From Clarireedia homoeocarpa (lineage: Eukaryota > Ascomycota > Leotiomycetes > Helotiales > Rutstroemiaceae), in contig LNKV01000035.1 in the NCBI GenBank assembly GCA_001465935.1, forward strand, positions 124,001 to 188,000: DNA of 64,000 nt. The letters are read 5' to 3'. The notes below the pieces were generated by a model that worked only from the letters and a program-made list of their open reading frames with translations, was not told the origin of the DNA and did no database searches. Numbering within the stretch: the first letter of the stretch is position 1; every line of letters starts with the position of its first letter. Below, in pieces: positions 24,197 through 35,612 of this stretch. The position numbers and the translations under genes are program-made.

Positions 24197-25525
24197 TCAA
24201 GCTTGAACTTCCTGCTGAGTCCATCCACCAACCTTTCTACCTCCATCCTTTCTCTTTACTCTACATGTCATCCCAACTTCCTTATCCCATACGAATTGCC
24301 AGATCACATAAATCCAGCTCTTGTGTTGGGGTAACTCGGCATAAAACTCCTTGGCCATATCATGCAGCGCGGGTAATCTCGTCCACGGCACCGCAGGAAA
24401 GTCATGATGCTCGTTGTGCAAGCCCACATTGTAGGTAAAGAAGTTCAACGGACCATAATAACTAAACGTCTCGGGGATCTCGACCCCCGTCCTTGGGTCC
24501 CTTGCTGCGAGAGGTTGCTTCTCAAACACGTAGTGCTCGGCGATGAAGTGGCCTGCGCAGGGGTGCAGAGACCCGGCTAGAAACGCAGAGAGAATCAGGT
24601 AGTAGAGGGAGTTGAGGGAGCCGGTGCTCTTGACGAGGGCGATGTCGAAGAGCACTTGTGCGAGGATATTGATGATGTGGATCGAGGTGAAGGGGACTTT
24701 GTAGATGAAGATGGGACGCAGGGCGTAGAAGAGGATTTGGAACGTGCAGAAGAAGGCTTTGCCGAGGATAGAGTCGAGGAAGAGGGCCTCGAAGCGGGTG
24801 GGAAGATCGGTGTCCAGACCGTCGACGCCGAGGGATTTGTGGTGGGTTAGGTGGTAGGGCTGTTGTGGTTTGGTTAGTTTGTTTATTCTCTCTTGGTCCT
24901 TGGGGTAATATGACTGTTCGGTTTCAATTAGGGGGACATACTCTGAATGAAGCGGAATATGGAATTCCGATGGGAAGATTGGCAAATACAGCGAGTGCAC
25001 GATTGGCATTGGCGTTTCTAAAAGCGAGGTTGTGGGAGATTTCGTGGATAGCGAGAAACAGGTTTTGGGTGGCCGTGGCGCCAATTATATAGGCTGTGAG
25101 GAAGAACTTCCAGGAGAAGAATGGTGTGTCCCGAAGTAGATATGCACAGAGCACTTGGATAGATACGACGAGGAGGACAACGTATTTCGTGAGAGGCTCT
25201 GGCCCGCAGAGCTTGGTGACCTGTGTGAGGGTTTATTGGTTAGTTTGAAAAGTGCATTTTATACGATGGTAAAAGATACAGGTGGGCTAGATCGTACCTC
25301 GGGATATGCCTTGATAATTGCCATACGTCTTGATCGATGAGGCTCCTCTGTGTATGTCCAGAAGAAGTCATGTTCCTTGACATCAATCGACGGCGGGGCT
25401 TTCATATCATCTCCATCTACTATCGGAGCTTCCTTCTCAGAGACTCCACCAACTCTTAATCTCGGAGTGGCAGATCCATTGGATGTTGACGTAGCCGTGA
25501 TCGTAGATGTTGCGACGGGAGGCAT
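24197..25525 (-). CDS. Sphingolipid delta-4 desaturase (dihydroceramide desaturase, DES1/DEGS family)
   Basis: Exons: 24197-24859, 24942-25220, 25298-25525; 389 aa. It introduces the delta-4 double bond into dihydroceramide, a step used for glucosylceramide synthesis. The three histidine boxes of membrane desaturases are present: HEISH (about H135-H139), HLTHH (about 172-176) and HNEHH (about H317-H321). Conserved family stretches FFWTYTEEPHRSRR and PYHLTHHKSLGVDGLDTDLP bracket two to three hydrophobic hairpins. I chose the ATG at 25525 because it has a strong context (CACCATGCC) and no ATG lies upstream in the same open frame. The C-terminus is basic and cytosolic. Confidence 0.95.
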
Positions 25526-26214
25526 GGTGAATTGTCGTGCTATGCCACCGGAAAGTGAGATTCTTGTCGTATGTTTGTTTGGTGGTGATTGTGCCTGCGG
25601 TTCGTAGATTTCATTCACAGCCTACCTTTATCTTGTTTCGTTCCACCACTTGGGTGGGCAGATTTTCAGGGGTCCAGCAGTTTAACTTAAACTGTGCCGG
25701 GCGAATAGGAGTGGTGGATCTAGGCACAAGTGGATTCGTTTATCGAAGCTGGGGCGCTAGTGATAGATACAACGCGCGTAGTGAAAGTTTCGTTCGCCCC
25801 TTTCACAACAAGGGGTTGATAGATTGATTTTCAACAACTACAAGTGGCATTCTAATACTCGGCTCATCCTCTGAGTTCTCCTTGAAAATAATCATTACTC
25901 CTTTATTCAACCTTACGGTCGGAAGTCACTGTATCCTTTCGGATATCCTGGCAGTTAGATTCGGTCCCATGTCATCGACTCAACGTCAGCGAGAATGAGT
26001 GCGCTCTCCTTCGATGAGACCCCTAAGCTGCTAAGTAGTCGAAGCAACTTGACGTCTATGCTGATGCAAGCCTCCGCGACGAAGGCGGAGAAAAGTTTCT
26101 TCGCCGTGAGAAGTCACCGTGAAAAGTCTCCGCATCTTAAGAAGCATAACAGCGACAGTGTTTTTGCATGCGCTCTGATAGGCCCGAACTAGCGCGGTAT
26201 TGCGACCAAATACC

Positions 26215-26365
26215 GATACTGTGGTCTAGTGGTCATGGAAATTGTCTCGAAGTGTGATCTTGTAGAAAGTCTGGAATCAGGCCGCTCAGCGGATGAACTA
26301 GTGCACTGGATTTACCGTGAGTACAAGAGACGATAGTTCAAATCTATCTACACCCTCTTTTCTAT
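26215..26365 (+). ncRNA. tRNA-Val-like pol III element (SINE head or tRNA pseudogene)
   Basis: An A-box-like TGGTCTAGTGG lies at 26222-26232, in the same sequence setting as a tRNA-Val D arm (GTGGTCTAGTGGTCATG). A B-box GTTCAAATC lies at 26336-26344 inside a perfect T-arm (GATAG, 7-nt loop, CTATC, 26332-26348), and a TTTT pol III stop at 26358-26361. The A-to-B distance is about 104 nt, too long for an ordinary tRNA, and the putative acceptor strands do not pair. So this is not a working tRNA. It may be a tRNA-derived short interspersed element or a decayed tRNA gene. Confidence 0.45.
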
Positions 26366-26484
26366 TCAGTCTCCCTTCCGCTTGGCCATGCTGAGCCTCA
26401 TATCTTTCCAAAGAATATATTTTCTATTTCTTTTTGCACTCACTTATTGACCGTGAAAGTAATTATTATGCGATAGTGGCAAGG

Positions 26485-26548
26485 AATGTAGTCCAGGGGT
26501 TAGGACATTTATGCTAAGTGAGGTCTGGTTGAAGTGGTGAGCGCTGGT
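26485..26548 (+). ncRNA. Second, weaker tRNA-like segment (relic)
   Basis: TGTAGTCCAGGGGTTAGGACAT (split here as TGTAGTCCAGG / GGTTAGGACAT) resembles the D-arm and A-box region of tRNA-Glu/Asp-like genes. A degenerate B-box-like GGTTGAAGT follows at about 26527. No clear T arm or acceptor pairing is seen. Low confidence. Confidence 0.25.
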
Positions 26549-26553
26549 CAATA

Positions 26554-26594
26554 TGCTTCTTCTTCTGCTTCTGCTTCTTCTGCTTCTTCTTCTA
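26554..26594. repeat. (CTT/CTG)n microsatellite
   Basis: TTCTTCTTCTGCTTCTGCTT-type tract immediately 3' of the minus-strand orphan gene stop. Confidence 0.9.
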
Positions 26595-26596
26595 CG

Positions 26597-27957
26597 CTAT
26601 CTGTCTACATTTGTGTTTTGTGATGCCGTCATCCTTGCTAGTTGGAGACTCTGATAGGTATACATTGTTTGAAGAGCTGTCAACAAAATAGTTACAATAC
26701 CAAATAGAACAGTGAAAATCAATATGGCAACCGCAAACCAGAATGTGTACCATTGTAAGCGATTCCTCCGATCTGACCAAAGGTGCTTGAATCTTGGTCC
26801 AGGACCTTGGAACTCGAGATTCAGACGAGAAACACGATTTCTCCAGTGATGAAATTGGTCGAGATGAGTGTGGTGTGGTTGTTCGAAAAAAGTATCATGA
26901 AGTTGAATATGGCGCGAGCGCCGAAGGAACTGTTCGGTTGGTATATTCCAATTCGGGAAGAGAATGCTCAAAGAAAGTAGCGTTTCCTTGATGAGCGATT
27001 GGGGAAGCAAAGGACTAATGGGATTTTTAGCACATATTCCATACCCTACAAGTAAGCTTAACCAACCATTCTAGATGATCTTGGAGACATTTGCTGAGTG
27101 AGTAAACACTGACAGCCCGACTTTCGACATCAAAACTTAGATGTTCTTCCAGCTGACAGGTCCATTCAACACGAACCCCACACATTCGATCAAGGTTAAC
27201 AGCTGTAAAGTTGCTCTCTAGGGCGACCTCATGACCTATATTGTAAACCTGTGGCTCTGAGAATATCCGTGCAATAAAATCCTGTATCTTCAATATATCA
27301 TCCCATTGAATAGTTTTTGCAGCCGGTGAAAAATCAGCTTCTTGAATGCGCACCGTCAGCCATAGACGAAGTAAGAGGTTGATCGAATTGTTGATATTCA
27401 CAGGTGGCTGGCCAGCATGGCAAGGAAGTTTCATAAGAGCAGCTCTTACTTGCGGGCGGTCGAAGTTCGGCGTCTCCGATGTCAATTCCCAGATCGCATC
27501 GGCCATATCCAGTAGATCTTCATGATTGGTGATGGACAAAGAATGCAATTCTCTGTTGGACAGTCCGAGTGATAGGGATTTGCAGGTCCGGTCGTAGTAC
27601 TCGAAGTAAGATGTATAACTCTCTAAGTCAACATCACCTTCGTTCCTTCTCCAAAAGTGCTGGATTACTTTTGTATGAAGCCAGCGGGAAGGAGCATCAG
27701 TAAGACTTGTTCTAGTGTTGGAAACGGCCATTTCGTCAGATATAGCATACAGAGGCCCTAACTTACCCACGAAACAAGTGTGGGATAAAGATTGGTGATC
27801 CTGTGCTTTTTGTATCGATCTCGACGGAAATTTTCTTACAACGAAGTTTGCCGTTTTGCGCCCGTATAGACTCGGAAATACAGTAAGGTGGAGTGCAAGG
27901 CAGAGTTAGGGTGGTATTTGACCTCGCCTGTTCGCCTTGAAGTGCATGCATATACAT
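26597..27957 (-). CDS. Member of a widespread Pezizomycotina orphan family with C-terminal membrane helix
   Basis: Exons: 26597-27014, 27067-27711, 27767-27957; 417 aa. It has the signature of a common filamentous-fungal family of unknown function: HTKVIQHFWRRNEGDVDLESYT, NINNSINLLLRLWLTVRIQE, FTAVNLDRMCGVRVEWT, SLIKETLLSLSILFPNW and KHLWSDRRNRLQWYTFW. A hydrophobic anchor (FAVAILIFTVLFGIVTILLT) follows near the C-terminus. The N-terminus seems shorter than usual for the family. The start at 27957 is the first ATG in the open frame, and the second intron uses a GTTGGT donor, so both ends of exon 1 and that junction are less certain. It is head to head with the peptidase-MFS gene. No function is known to me. 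Confidence 0.7.
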
Positions 27958-28108
27958 GTATGTCGGGTGCAAGCAATGTTGGCCAATAACACAATATGTT
28001 AGCCCAGCTTTCCTACTCCTAGGTCAAAAATTTTCTCGTCCTCACTCTAGCAAAATCAACTCCATAGCTTCATCAACTTTGACTTTTATTACTAGAGTAT
28101 TTAGTTAT

Positions 28109-31100
28109 ATGATGTTGCTTCCATGGAAGAAGAATGTCTTGGAAGCTAGACCTCGATCGACACCTCCAGATGCCACGCTTCGGGCTCTCGATGATGCACC
28201 CCCGCCTCCGACCGGGATACTAAAGGTTGACTCTCATCTAGATAATGGCCAGGCTGGCCACAGACGGAAAAATCTGAAACTTCGACTTCTTGCCCTTCGA
28301 AATGTTAAGGTAATTCTGACTACACCTGACAGTCCGGTAGGTAGTATAATAGCATGTGAGAGAGTACCTTCCTCGGCGCCCACTTCCGAAGGCCTGGAAG
28401 ATAGCATAGGAGCTCATTTTGTAGGAACGTTGCCTGATCATACTGCTGCTGCTGAGGGCGCTTTCCTCCAGACACCGCCAGATGCAAGCCGACTTGAATC
28501 GATTCCACACCCCGTAGCTTTTCCCTCTTCAGCCCCTCTGGTCGCAGATGCTGCAAGCCATGATCTTAGTGCGCTAGCTACGACTTCTAAAGCCATCCAA
28601 CCAAATCTTTCGAATATCTCCCAGCCCAAACCAGCACATGCTCTATCAACAACTTTGTCATCCACATCTTGCTCAAAGATTCCGCTCCCGCTAAAATTCA
28701 TCGGCCCGGAGTGTTACATTGCACTTGACACATCCGTTGAAGAAAAACTTCAGCTAAAATCTAACCCACTACTCCAGAAGAAACTTCGAAGCTTCCTAAA
28801 ATCACTCAAATTAAAAGACCCAGCAGTCGTTATAGACTGCGTTGCTGCGAGCACTACTCCTGAACGTTCCAAGCTCAAGGCCACCATTCTGTTCCTATGC
28901 CTGGATAGCGATCAACAGAAGATAATTTCGTCGTCTCTCAGGCAATTAAACAGTAAAGATCTAGAGGTAGTGCCTCTGGCTGACTACCAATATGCTGTTC
29001 TGGTTCAGGATACACGATTTTGTTCTTCTGATTGTGGTTTTCCATCATGTCCAGGATCTTTGTCTGGCCGTGAAGTGGAAGCGACCTTCCACAATGGCCT
29101 CTCCTTAGGCCAAGCACTGTGTAAGCTTTCAGACGCCTCGGTGGATTCTCGATGCACACTTGGTGGATTGGTCGTTTTCGGAGGATCGGCATATGCTTTG
29201 ACAACGTCCCATGCATTTCTGGGACGAAGTGCTACTTTTCAACCTGCCCAGGAATCTGAAAGTAGGTGCCACTCTCAATAATAAAGAAAGGAAACGAGTT
29301 TGGACGCTTTAAACAGGAGTGGAGAGAGGAGGTTTGACGTAGAAAACTGACATGGAAGATAGGATTTCAAATAGTGGGCAATATTCACTCGTACAACTTC
29401 ACCGGAACCTCGAATTTATCGCTCAAGCTTTCAGATGAGAAAGATGCAGCATCAGTTTGTACTTACGACCAAGACTGGGCTTTGATTCGGGTTCGATCTT
29501 ACTTATACGGACTGAATACATTCAAGCCGCCTGGAACTACCGATATAATTTCTGTTGAAGGTTTTGCGTCGGGCGATGAGCTCTTACACGGAGCTGTGCA
29601 TGTCATTACTGCCTCGTCTGGAATTCGTGAAGGGTATCTTAGTTCCAGCTTCGCATACTGGGAGATAGGCAGCTCTTGCTTTGAGGTGCGCACAGTATTT
29701 ATGGAAAATCCGCTACGTAAACACCTCTGATCCCTATTTCATATTCCCTGCAACGTATCTGACTTATTGCTAAAGATGACGGTGACTCGGGCTCATGGGT
29801 TATTGTGCAAGGTAAGCTCTGTGGCTATATAATTTCAAGAGTTGTTGGAAAGCCATGGGGATATATGCTTCCCATACAGCCCGTGATAGAAGATATCTGC
29901 AAAAATCTTGCTCTCGATACTGAGTCGGTTAAAGTCATTTCCAGAACACTGCTGGATGAGCTTCAACAAGGTAAAAGGGTGGCTACTGGACTGAGTGGCT
30001 TTGATGATGCGACGTTCAACCATCAAAGTGGGACGCATCATGTACAACTAGGAAGCCCACCAAGCGCAACTGCTCCTCTAACTCCAGTCCTGCCATCCTC
30101 GGAAACTTTCCGCCAACTTCCACAAGAGCTTGTAACCATCAGAAAAGAGAGCAGAGTTCTTCAATGGGGAAGAAATTTGATTTCTCCTCAATTCGGAACA
30201 CCAACAACAACTTTCAATGAGGAAGCATACGTATATCATCAAGGAATCAGACTCGGTCTCATAGTATTAGCGCTATGGATTTCTGTGTTCATAACTAATG
30301 CTGTAAGCATGCCATCTTCATCATAATTTGGCGGTTTCAAGCACTGGCTAATTCTCATTTTAGGATACCTACATGGTCGCTACTGCGATTCCACAAATCA
30401 CTAATTACTTCGGTTCTCTAGAGGATATAGGGTGGTATGCTAGCGCATATTTGCTCGCCGTTGCATCGTGCCGAACGAGTTGTAAAAGGCTCTACGCATT
30501 TTTTCCTATCAAATGGATGTTTGTGCTATATGTGTTTATATTCGGGGTAGGTAACCTGATCTGTGGTACTGCAAGAAGTAGTACTGTTTTGATTATTGGA
30601 CGCGCTGTGGCTGGTGCTGGGTCCGCAGGCGTTTTCCCTGGATTTGGGATCATCATTACACATTGCATGCCACCAAGAAAGCAAGCACTACATGACGGCT
30701 ACCTTGGAGTGATATATGCCATAGCTGCTATAACGGGACCAATCATTGGCGGGGCTTTGACTAGTAATGTTTCTTGGAGGTGGTGTTTTTACATTAATAG
30801 TTTGGCTGCAAGTGTTGCAATCATCCTCATCGTTTGCTGTCTCAAGCTACAAACTGTGGCCACTGAAAATTGGAAAGATCGAGCTAGAGGAATTGACATT
30901 CTTGGGCTAGTTGTTCTCATGCCGGCAATTGTTTGTCTCCTTCTCGCCCTTCAATGGGGTGGTACACGGGATCCTTGGGCTAGCAGCAAGATAATTGCTC
31001 TCCTCGCATTATTCGGTGTTCTATCTTGCTGTTACGCGATTGTTCAAGGAATGAAAGTAAAGCACTCAACAATCATATCAGCGATTCTTCGGGAACGATC

Positions 31101-31846
31101 TCTGCTGGCGACTGCGTGGTTCTCCTTTGGATTAGGATCGTCGATCTCAATGGTCACCTATTATCTTCCTATCTGGTTCCAAGTTGTGAAAGGAGTATCG
31201 GCCCTCAAATCTGGAATCATGAACTTGCCTTTAATATTGACAATTGTAATTGCTTCCACGCTTAGTACGTATCTACTTTATCTTCTCATGCTTAGATACT
31301 GATATGGGTGTAGGTATCCTTATAGTATTACGGAGTAGATACTATGCGCCGTTGATGCTCATATCCTCTATCCTCTCTGCCACAGGCTTCGGTATGCTTT
31401 CTACCTTGACACTAGAATCCCGCTTCGGAGCATGGGTCGGATATCAAGTACTCGCCGGCTTTGGCATTGGGCTAGGAATCCCAATGTCATTCACTGTTAC
31501 GAAATTGGTGTCGGATCCTAATGTTGCATCGGCGGCGATATCTGTCTGTTTATTTATGCAAGCTACAGGTGGCGCAGTGTTCGTGTCTGTCGGCCTGAAC
31601 ATCTTCATCAACAAATTTGTAACGAGTCTGGGAGTACACTCTGCTGACCTTGCAGCTGTCCTGTCCTCTGGCCTCACTAATTTTGGTACTGCGACTGGGA
31701 GCCCGGACGATGTCAAACTCGTCAATAGCAACTCTCTGGCATACTCTTTCATCGCTGCGGCAGCTATAGCAGCCGCATCAGTTTTTGGAAGTTTAATCGT
31801 TGGTTGGAAGAGTCTGATGCTAGCTAGAGCACAGTATAACGATTAA
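28109..31846 (+). CDS. Trypsin-like serine peptidase domain fused to a 12-14 TM MFS transporter
   Basis: Exons: 28109-29261, 29363-29716, 29776-30302, 30364-31264, 31314-31846; 1155 aa. An in-frame ATG at 27956 could add 51 residues. The N-terminal 200 residues are S/P/A-rich. A fungal S1-like peptidase region follows, with catalytic-type residues in order: His in LTTSHAFLG (about H368), Asp in TYDQDWALI (about D420/D422) and Ser in DGDSGSWVI (about S507). After MLPIQPVIEDICKNL a linker of about 130 residues runs straight into MFS TM1 (GIRLGLIVLALWISVFITN). It continues into VATAIPQITNYFGSLEDIGW, IGRAVAGAGSAGVFPG and VSWRWCFYIN, typical of DHA14-type drug transporters. Introns are 49-101 nt and all phases agree. 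There is no ATG before TM1. Fusion is seen in sequence; peptidase activity and substrate are unknown. Confidence 0.75.
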
Positions 31847-32273
31847 CGATGTCACAAACCCTGTTCTTTTACCTGAAGTTGGCGGACGGGTCTTCGACAT
31901 TTTTGATAATAGATATTACTCATATAGTTAGACAGTATTTCTATGGACTATCTCATCGATGGAAAGGCGCACCACCATCGTATTGTTACCCATTCAGATT
32001 TAACAGCGTCACGATGCATTATCCGCTCAAACTGCTCTGTAGTTAGATGGAACTGCGTATGTTTATGTGGACGGTGACGACGGTTGATATGAAACTCACT
32101 GTACATTCCGAGCCGCATATATGAAGAGTTCGCCGAGAACGAATTGCGTATTTGTTGTGCTGAAGCACTTCAACATTAAGTAAACTATTTTCAAAGAATA
32201 ACTTCACGACCATCGCCCCATGTTTTCTATCATTCAAGATATAATTCAATGACCACTCAACCCAAATACAGCT
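31847..32273. other. Intergenic region between convergent genes
   Basis: A 427-nt 3'-3' spacer with no supported gene. Confidence 0.6.
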
Positions 32274-34081
32274 CTAAAAATGCGGAGTGTTCAAAGCCAT
32301 GACCATCAAAATACCCGAAATCAACCCCGCAACCGGCAACGTCAAGATCCACCCACAAAAAATGAAGCCCACCTGCCTCCAATTCGTAGCACCCAACGAG
32401 TAATTCATCAACGACACGCCAATCGTCGAGCCTGTCAAGCACTGAGTCGTACTAACCGGTAACCCCAGCCTTGAAGCCAACAAAACCGTAATCGCAGCTC
32501 CCAGCTCCATGCTGAATCCTCTCGTGGGCGACAACTGCGTGATCTTATTACCAAGAGACCGAATGATGTGATAGCCGAAGACCCAGAAGCCCAAGCCGAG
32601 CAGAAGACCAGCGATGACGAGCATCCAGGTCGGGGTATCTGATTTGGTCTTGACAGCACCGGCTTCGAAGGTGGCGTAGGCCGCGGACCAGGGCCCGACG
32701 GCGTTGGCTACGTCGTTGGAGCCGTGCGCGATGGACATCAGCATGGCGGATGCGACTTGAGGATAGGTCCAGAGGTGCTCAACTCGGTTGTCGTAGTGCA
32801 CGGCGAGCTTGTGGGTCTTAGCTAGTCGTTCTGAGTCGTGAGAGACGCAGTCGCGGAATACACCTTGCAAGGTGATGAATTTGAACCAGGACCATAAGCG
32901 CTGAGGATGCATGAGTGGAAGATGGGCTGTAGGTTCAAGAAAGCGCTCTGAGGGTTCCATGAATCTCTTGTCCTTTGCCGGTGGCGGTAGTCTATTTTCC
33001 TCGGGATCTACTGGTAGGGATTCAAAATTATTGCTGGCACCAGAGTCCTTTTTGTCGAACACCTGGTCCGATTTTGGCTCCACGACTGGCGAATTTGAAT
33101 CACTTCTACTTTGCTTGTGGGCGCTCTCGTAGTAATCGATGACAATAGCTCCGTCTGGTTTGGCCGGGAACCAAAGCCAAGGGTCATCTTTGTGGAGCAT
33201 GGGTCCAAGAGGAATATGCCAGAATCTGAGTCTAGCATCACCTTTAACCAACCTTCGGTTGAAGTATGGCATGAAGAAAACATAGGCGATAAGTAGTACC
33301 CCGAAGAAGACGCCAAGAATAATACCAGCTGCCTTACCAGCGCCGAATTCTTCAAGTGAAGGTGCAGTTGGTGCTTCAACGACGATGAAAAGTGCGAGCA
33401 TCGCGGCTGTAAGAGCTAGGTAAAATGGAGTTGCTCTCAACGCCCACTTTAACGGCTTCTTACGACCTAGAATCCCATGCTTGATGGTCCCGAAGATGAT
33501 AGCCGACATAGCGCCAGAGATAAGCGGAGCAATGGCCCAGGACGCAGCAACCTGAGACACGCTTCCAGGAGTCCAAGCCCACTTCACGCTTGCTTCGGAA
33601 GCAAAACCTACTCCGATCAATGCACCTACAACAGTCTGTGTAGTTGAGACAGGGAACCCAAGGCGAGTGGCAACCATAAGCCAGGTTGCGGATCCGACCT
33701 CCGCACAAGTCATCGCCAGCATCAGGACGCCTGGGCGACCTTTGAATCTGTCAATAGAGATGATTCCATTCTTGATAGTTGAGGTGACACGAGCACCCAA
33801 GGCGACAGCTCCCACAAATTCTGTAATGATGGACAGAAATCCGACTTGAAGCATGGTCAAGGTTCGTGCTGCCACGGAACTGGCGTATGAGTTGGCGACA
33901 TCGTTTGCACCATTACCGAATGCACTGAAGCAGAATGCGATCGTGATGATGGCAAGAAGCCACTATATGTTGATGTACTAGTAAGTAGATGATCTCTCAA
34001 AGCAGCAACGGCCCCTGGACAATTGAATATGATGATGGGAGGAGTGAATTTACATACGCCATACTTTTGGAGGACTGCCAT
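32274..34081 (-). CDS. pho89: Inorganic phosphate symporter, PHO89/PiT family
   Basis: Exons: 32274-33962 and 34058-34081; 570 aa. It is a high-affinity sodium (or proton) phosphate cotransporter of the plasma membrane. The family's duplicated PD001131-type signature is present in both halves: FGNGANDVANSYASSVAART near the N-terminus and IAHGSNDVANAVGPWSAAYA near residue 430. Paired TM repeats GFPVSTTQTVVGALIGVGF and GLPVSTTQCLTGSTIGVSL are also present. A hydrophilic loop of about 200 residues (roughly 220-400) separates the halves. The first exon holds only eight codons (MAVLQKYG). A CACGTG motif lies about 840 nt upstream, compatible with phosphate-starvation control, but this is only suggestive. 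Confidence 0.96.
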
Positions 34082-35612
34082 ATTATCTAGTGATACGACC
34101 ACCTGAAGAGATCGTAGAAGGGTAAAAATACCAACAACAGGAAGGTATCAGAAAGAGGGCTGGAACGAAAACAAATGTCGAATGCAGACACTGCATAGGT
34201 ACGATCGCTCAACCTTTATATGGCAAATTCCCATTTGCAAAACCATATATCCATCAACATCATGCCAATACACACCAAGCCCGTCTGCACCCCGACTTTG
34301 AGGTCCACAACCCAATGAGCTGTACCACCACTCACGCACCAAGTGCTTCCTCCTCTGCGCTTAGCACCAAGCGCTTGGCGCCTAGAACATCGAGAGTCTT
34401 GGAGCGGAAACCATTGTCGATGAGGAGCAACCTTTTCATTGGTTGCTATGACCACGTTCTTTGTTAAATGATTATCATAGGTAGATATGGATGAGTTTCC
34501 ATTGCTAAACTTCGAACACCACCGCGCCACGAATATCATGTTCCTACTACTTGGAGAACTGTGGTCACACATCGCCTGGCGCAGTTAGTGAGTATGTACT
34601 ACCACAAATATTGGCACACAAAAAAAGAAATCTCTTACATTTCTCATCTTAGCTGTAACAAACAGGCATTTATGACTGAAGAATAAGAAGCTTCTAGAGC
34701 AAAGCTAACAACCGAAGATGACAGTCGTATCTTTCCCTCGGTTATTTCACTTTGGCCTCTGATTCCTTGTTTCGTTGTCGTAAGTTCTCGGCTATCTCCT
34801 TTTCAAGAAGGCATGGCCGCTCGCTCATCATTTCGCACATGTCTTGGCACGATTGAAGCCCGCAGCCAAATTTGCTGTCAGGTGAAGCGGGATACTGGCC
34901 ATTTAGGTAAGAATATGTGATATGCACGTGTTTGTGCTTTTCGATTGTGACACTCGCAGGCTAGAATTGTGCTTAGTTAGTAGTCTTAATGCGCTAGAGT
35001 CTTCTAAGATCTAGATGAACTTTTGAGAAGATCTTTTTGTTAGGCAAGAGTCAGCCAAGAGTAAAGTGGCTGAAACATTTCTTATCTCAGAAAAGTCGCT
35101 CAAGTCTTCCATTGTGGAAGGTTTCTATGTAGGAAAGTATGCTCTTGAAAACTGGTGGTCAGTTATCATCGCAAGGTGATGGGAAGTTTTTCCGTGGAAA
35201 TTCACTTACAATCCTTGGAAACGCCCTCGGGTTCTCCAAGACAAGAAGACAAATAATTTCAAAGGTACAAAAATCCGTCCCAAGAAAGTGCTGATAATTC
35301 GGGTCTAGGAGAATATACAGGCAAGGCAAACTGTCCATTGAATTTTCCTCGAGCTTTCATTTACTTCAAAGACTGTAAAAGTGCCTATAATACCAATATG
35401 TAAAACCCTAAAAACCAGGACTCCTCGCAGTATATGCAGAACCGCGATGGTCAAACAGACCCCTTTTACACATCACGCGTACGCCATCAGAATGCAATAC
35501 CCACCCAATCCATTTAGTTTATCCATCCAACCGTCCGTCCAACCTTGATTCCCATCATTATTCCTTTCCCACCCGTATATCTCCTATAAACACCTTGTAA
35601 TCATAGTTCATT
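34082..35612. other. Intergenic region, promoter side of pho89
   Basis: About 1.5 kb without a supported gene. Minus frames at 34148-34572 lack domain features. It includes the CACGTG site at 34925 and the 3' flank of the kinase gene. Confidence 0.55.
34925..34930. promoter_or_regulatory. CACGTG E-box, possible Pho4/NUC-1-type site
   Basis: A palindromic CACGTG lies 844 nt upstream of the pho89 start. Pho4/NUC-1 bHLH factors bind this core in phosphate-regulated fungal promoters. The distance is large and only one site is seen, so assignment is tentative. Confidence 0.3.

Larger units (their letters stand above)
25526..26596. other. Intergenic region with tRNA-like relics and a CTT microsatellite
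   Basis: No protein gene is supported. It contains two tRNA-like promoter modules (listed separately), a small hairpin (CTCCGC...GCGGAG, 26072-26090) and a (CTT/CTG)n tract at about 26554-26594, just past the end of the minus-strand gene. Confidence 0.6.

Noticed and set aside
26215..26365. Functional intron-containing tRNA gene
   Set aside because: T-arm and boxes are good, but acceptor strands do not pair and D/anticodon arms could not be drawn.
30364..31846. MFS transporter as an independent gene
   Set aside because: TM1 is encoded in the preceding exon that also carries the peptidase serine, and no ATG precedes TM1 in that exon.
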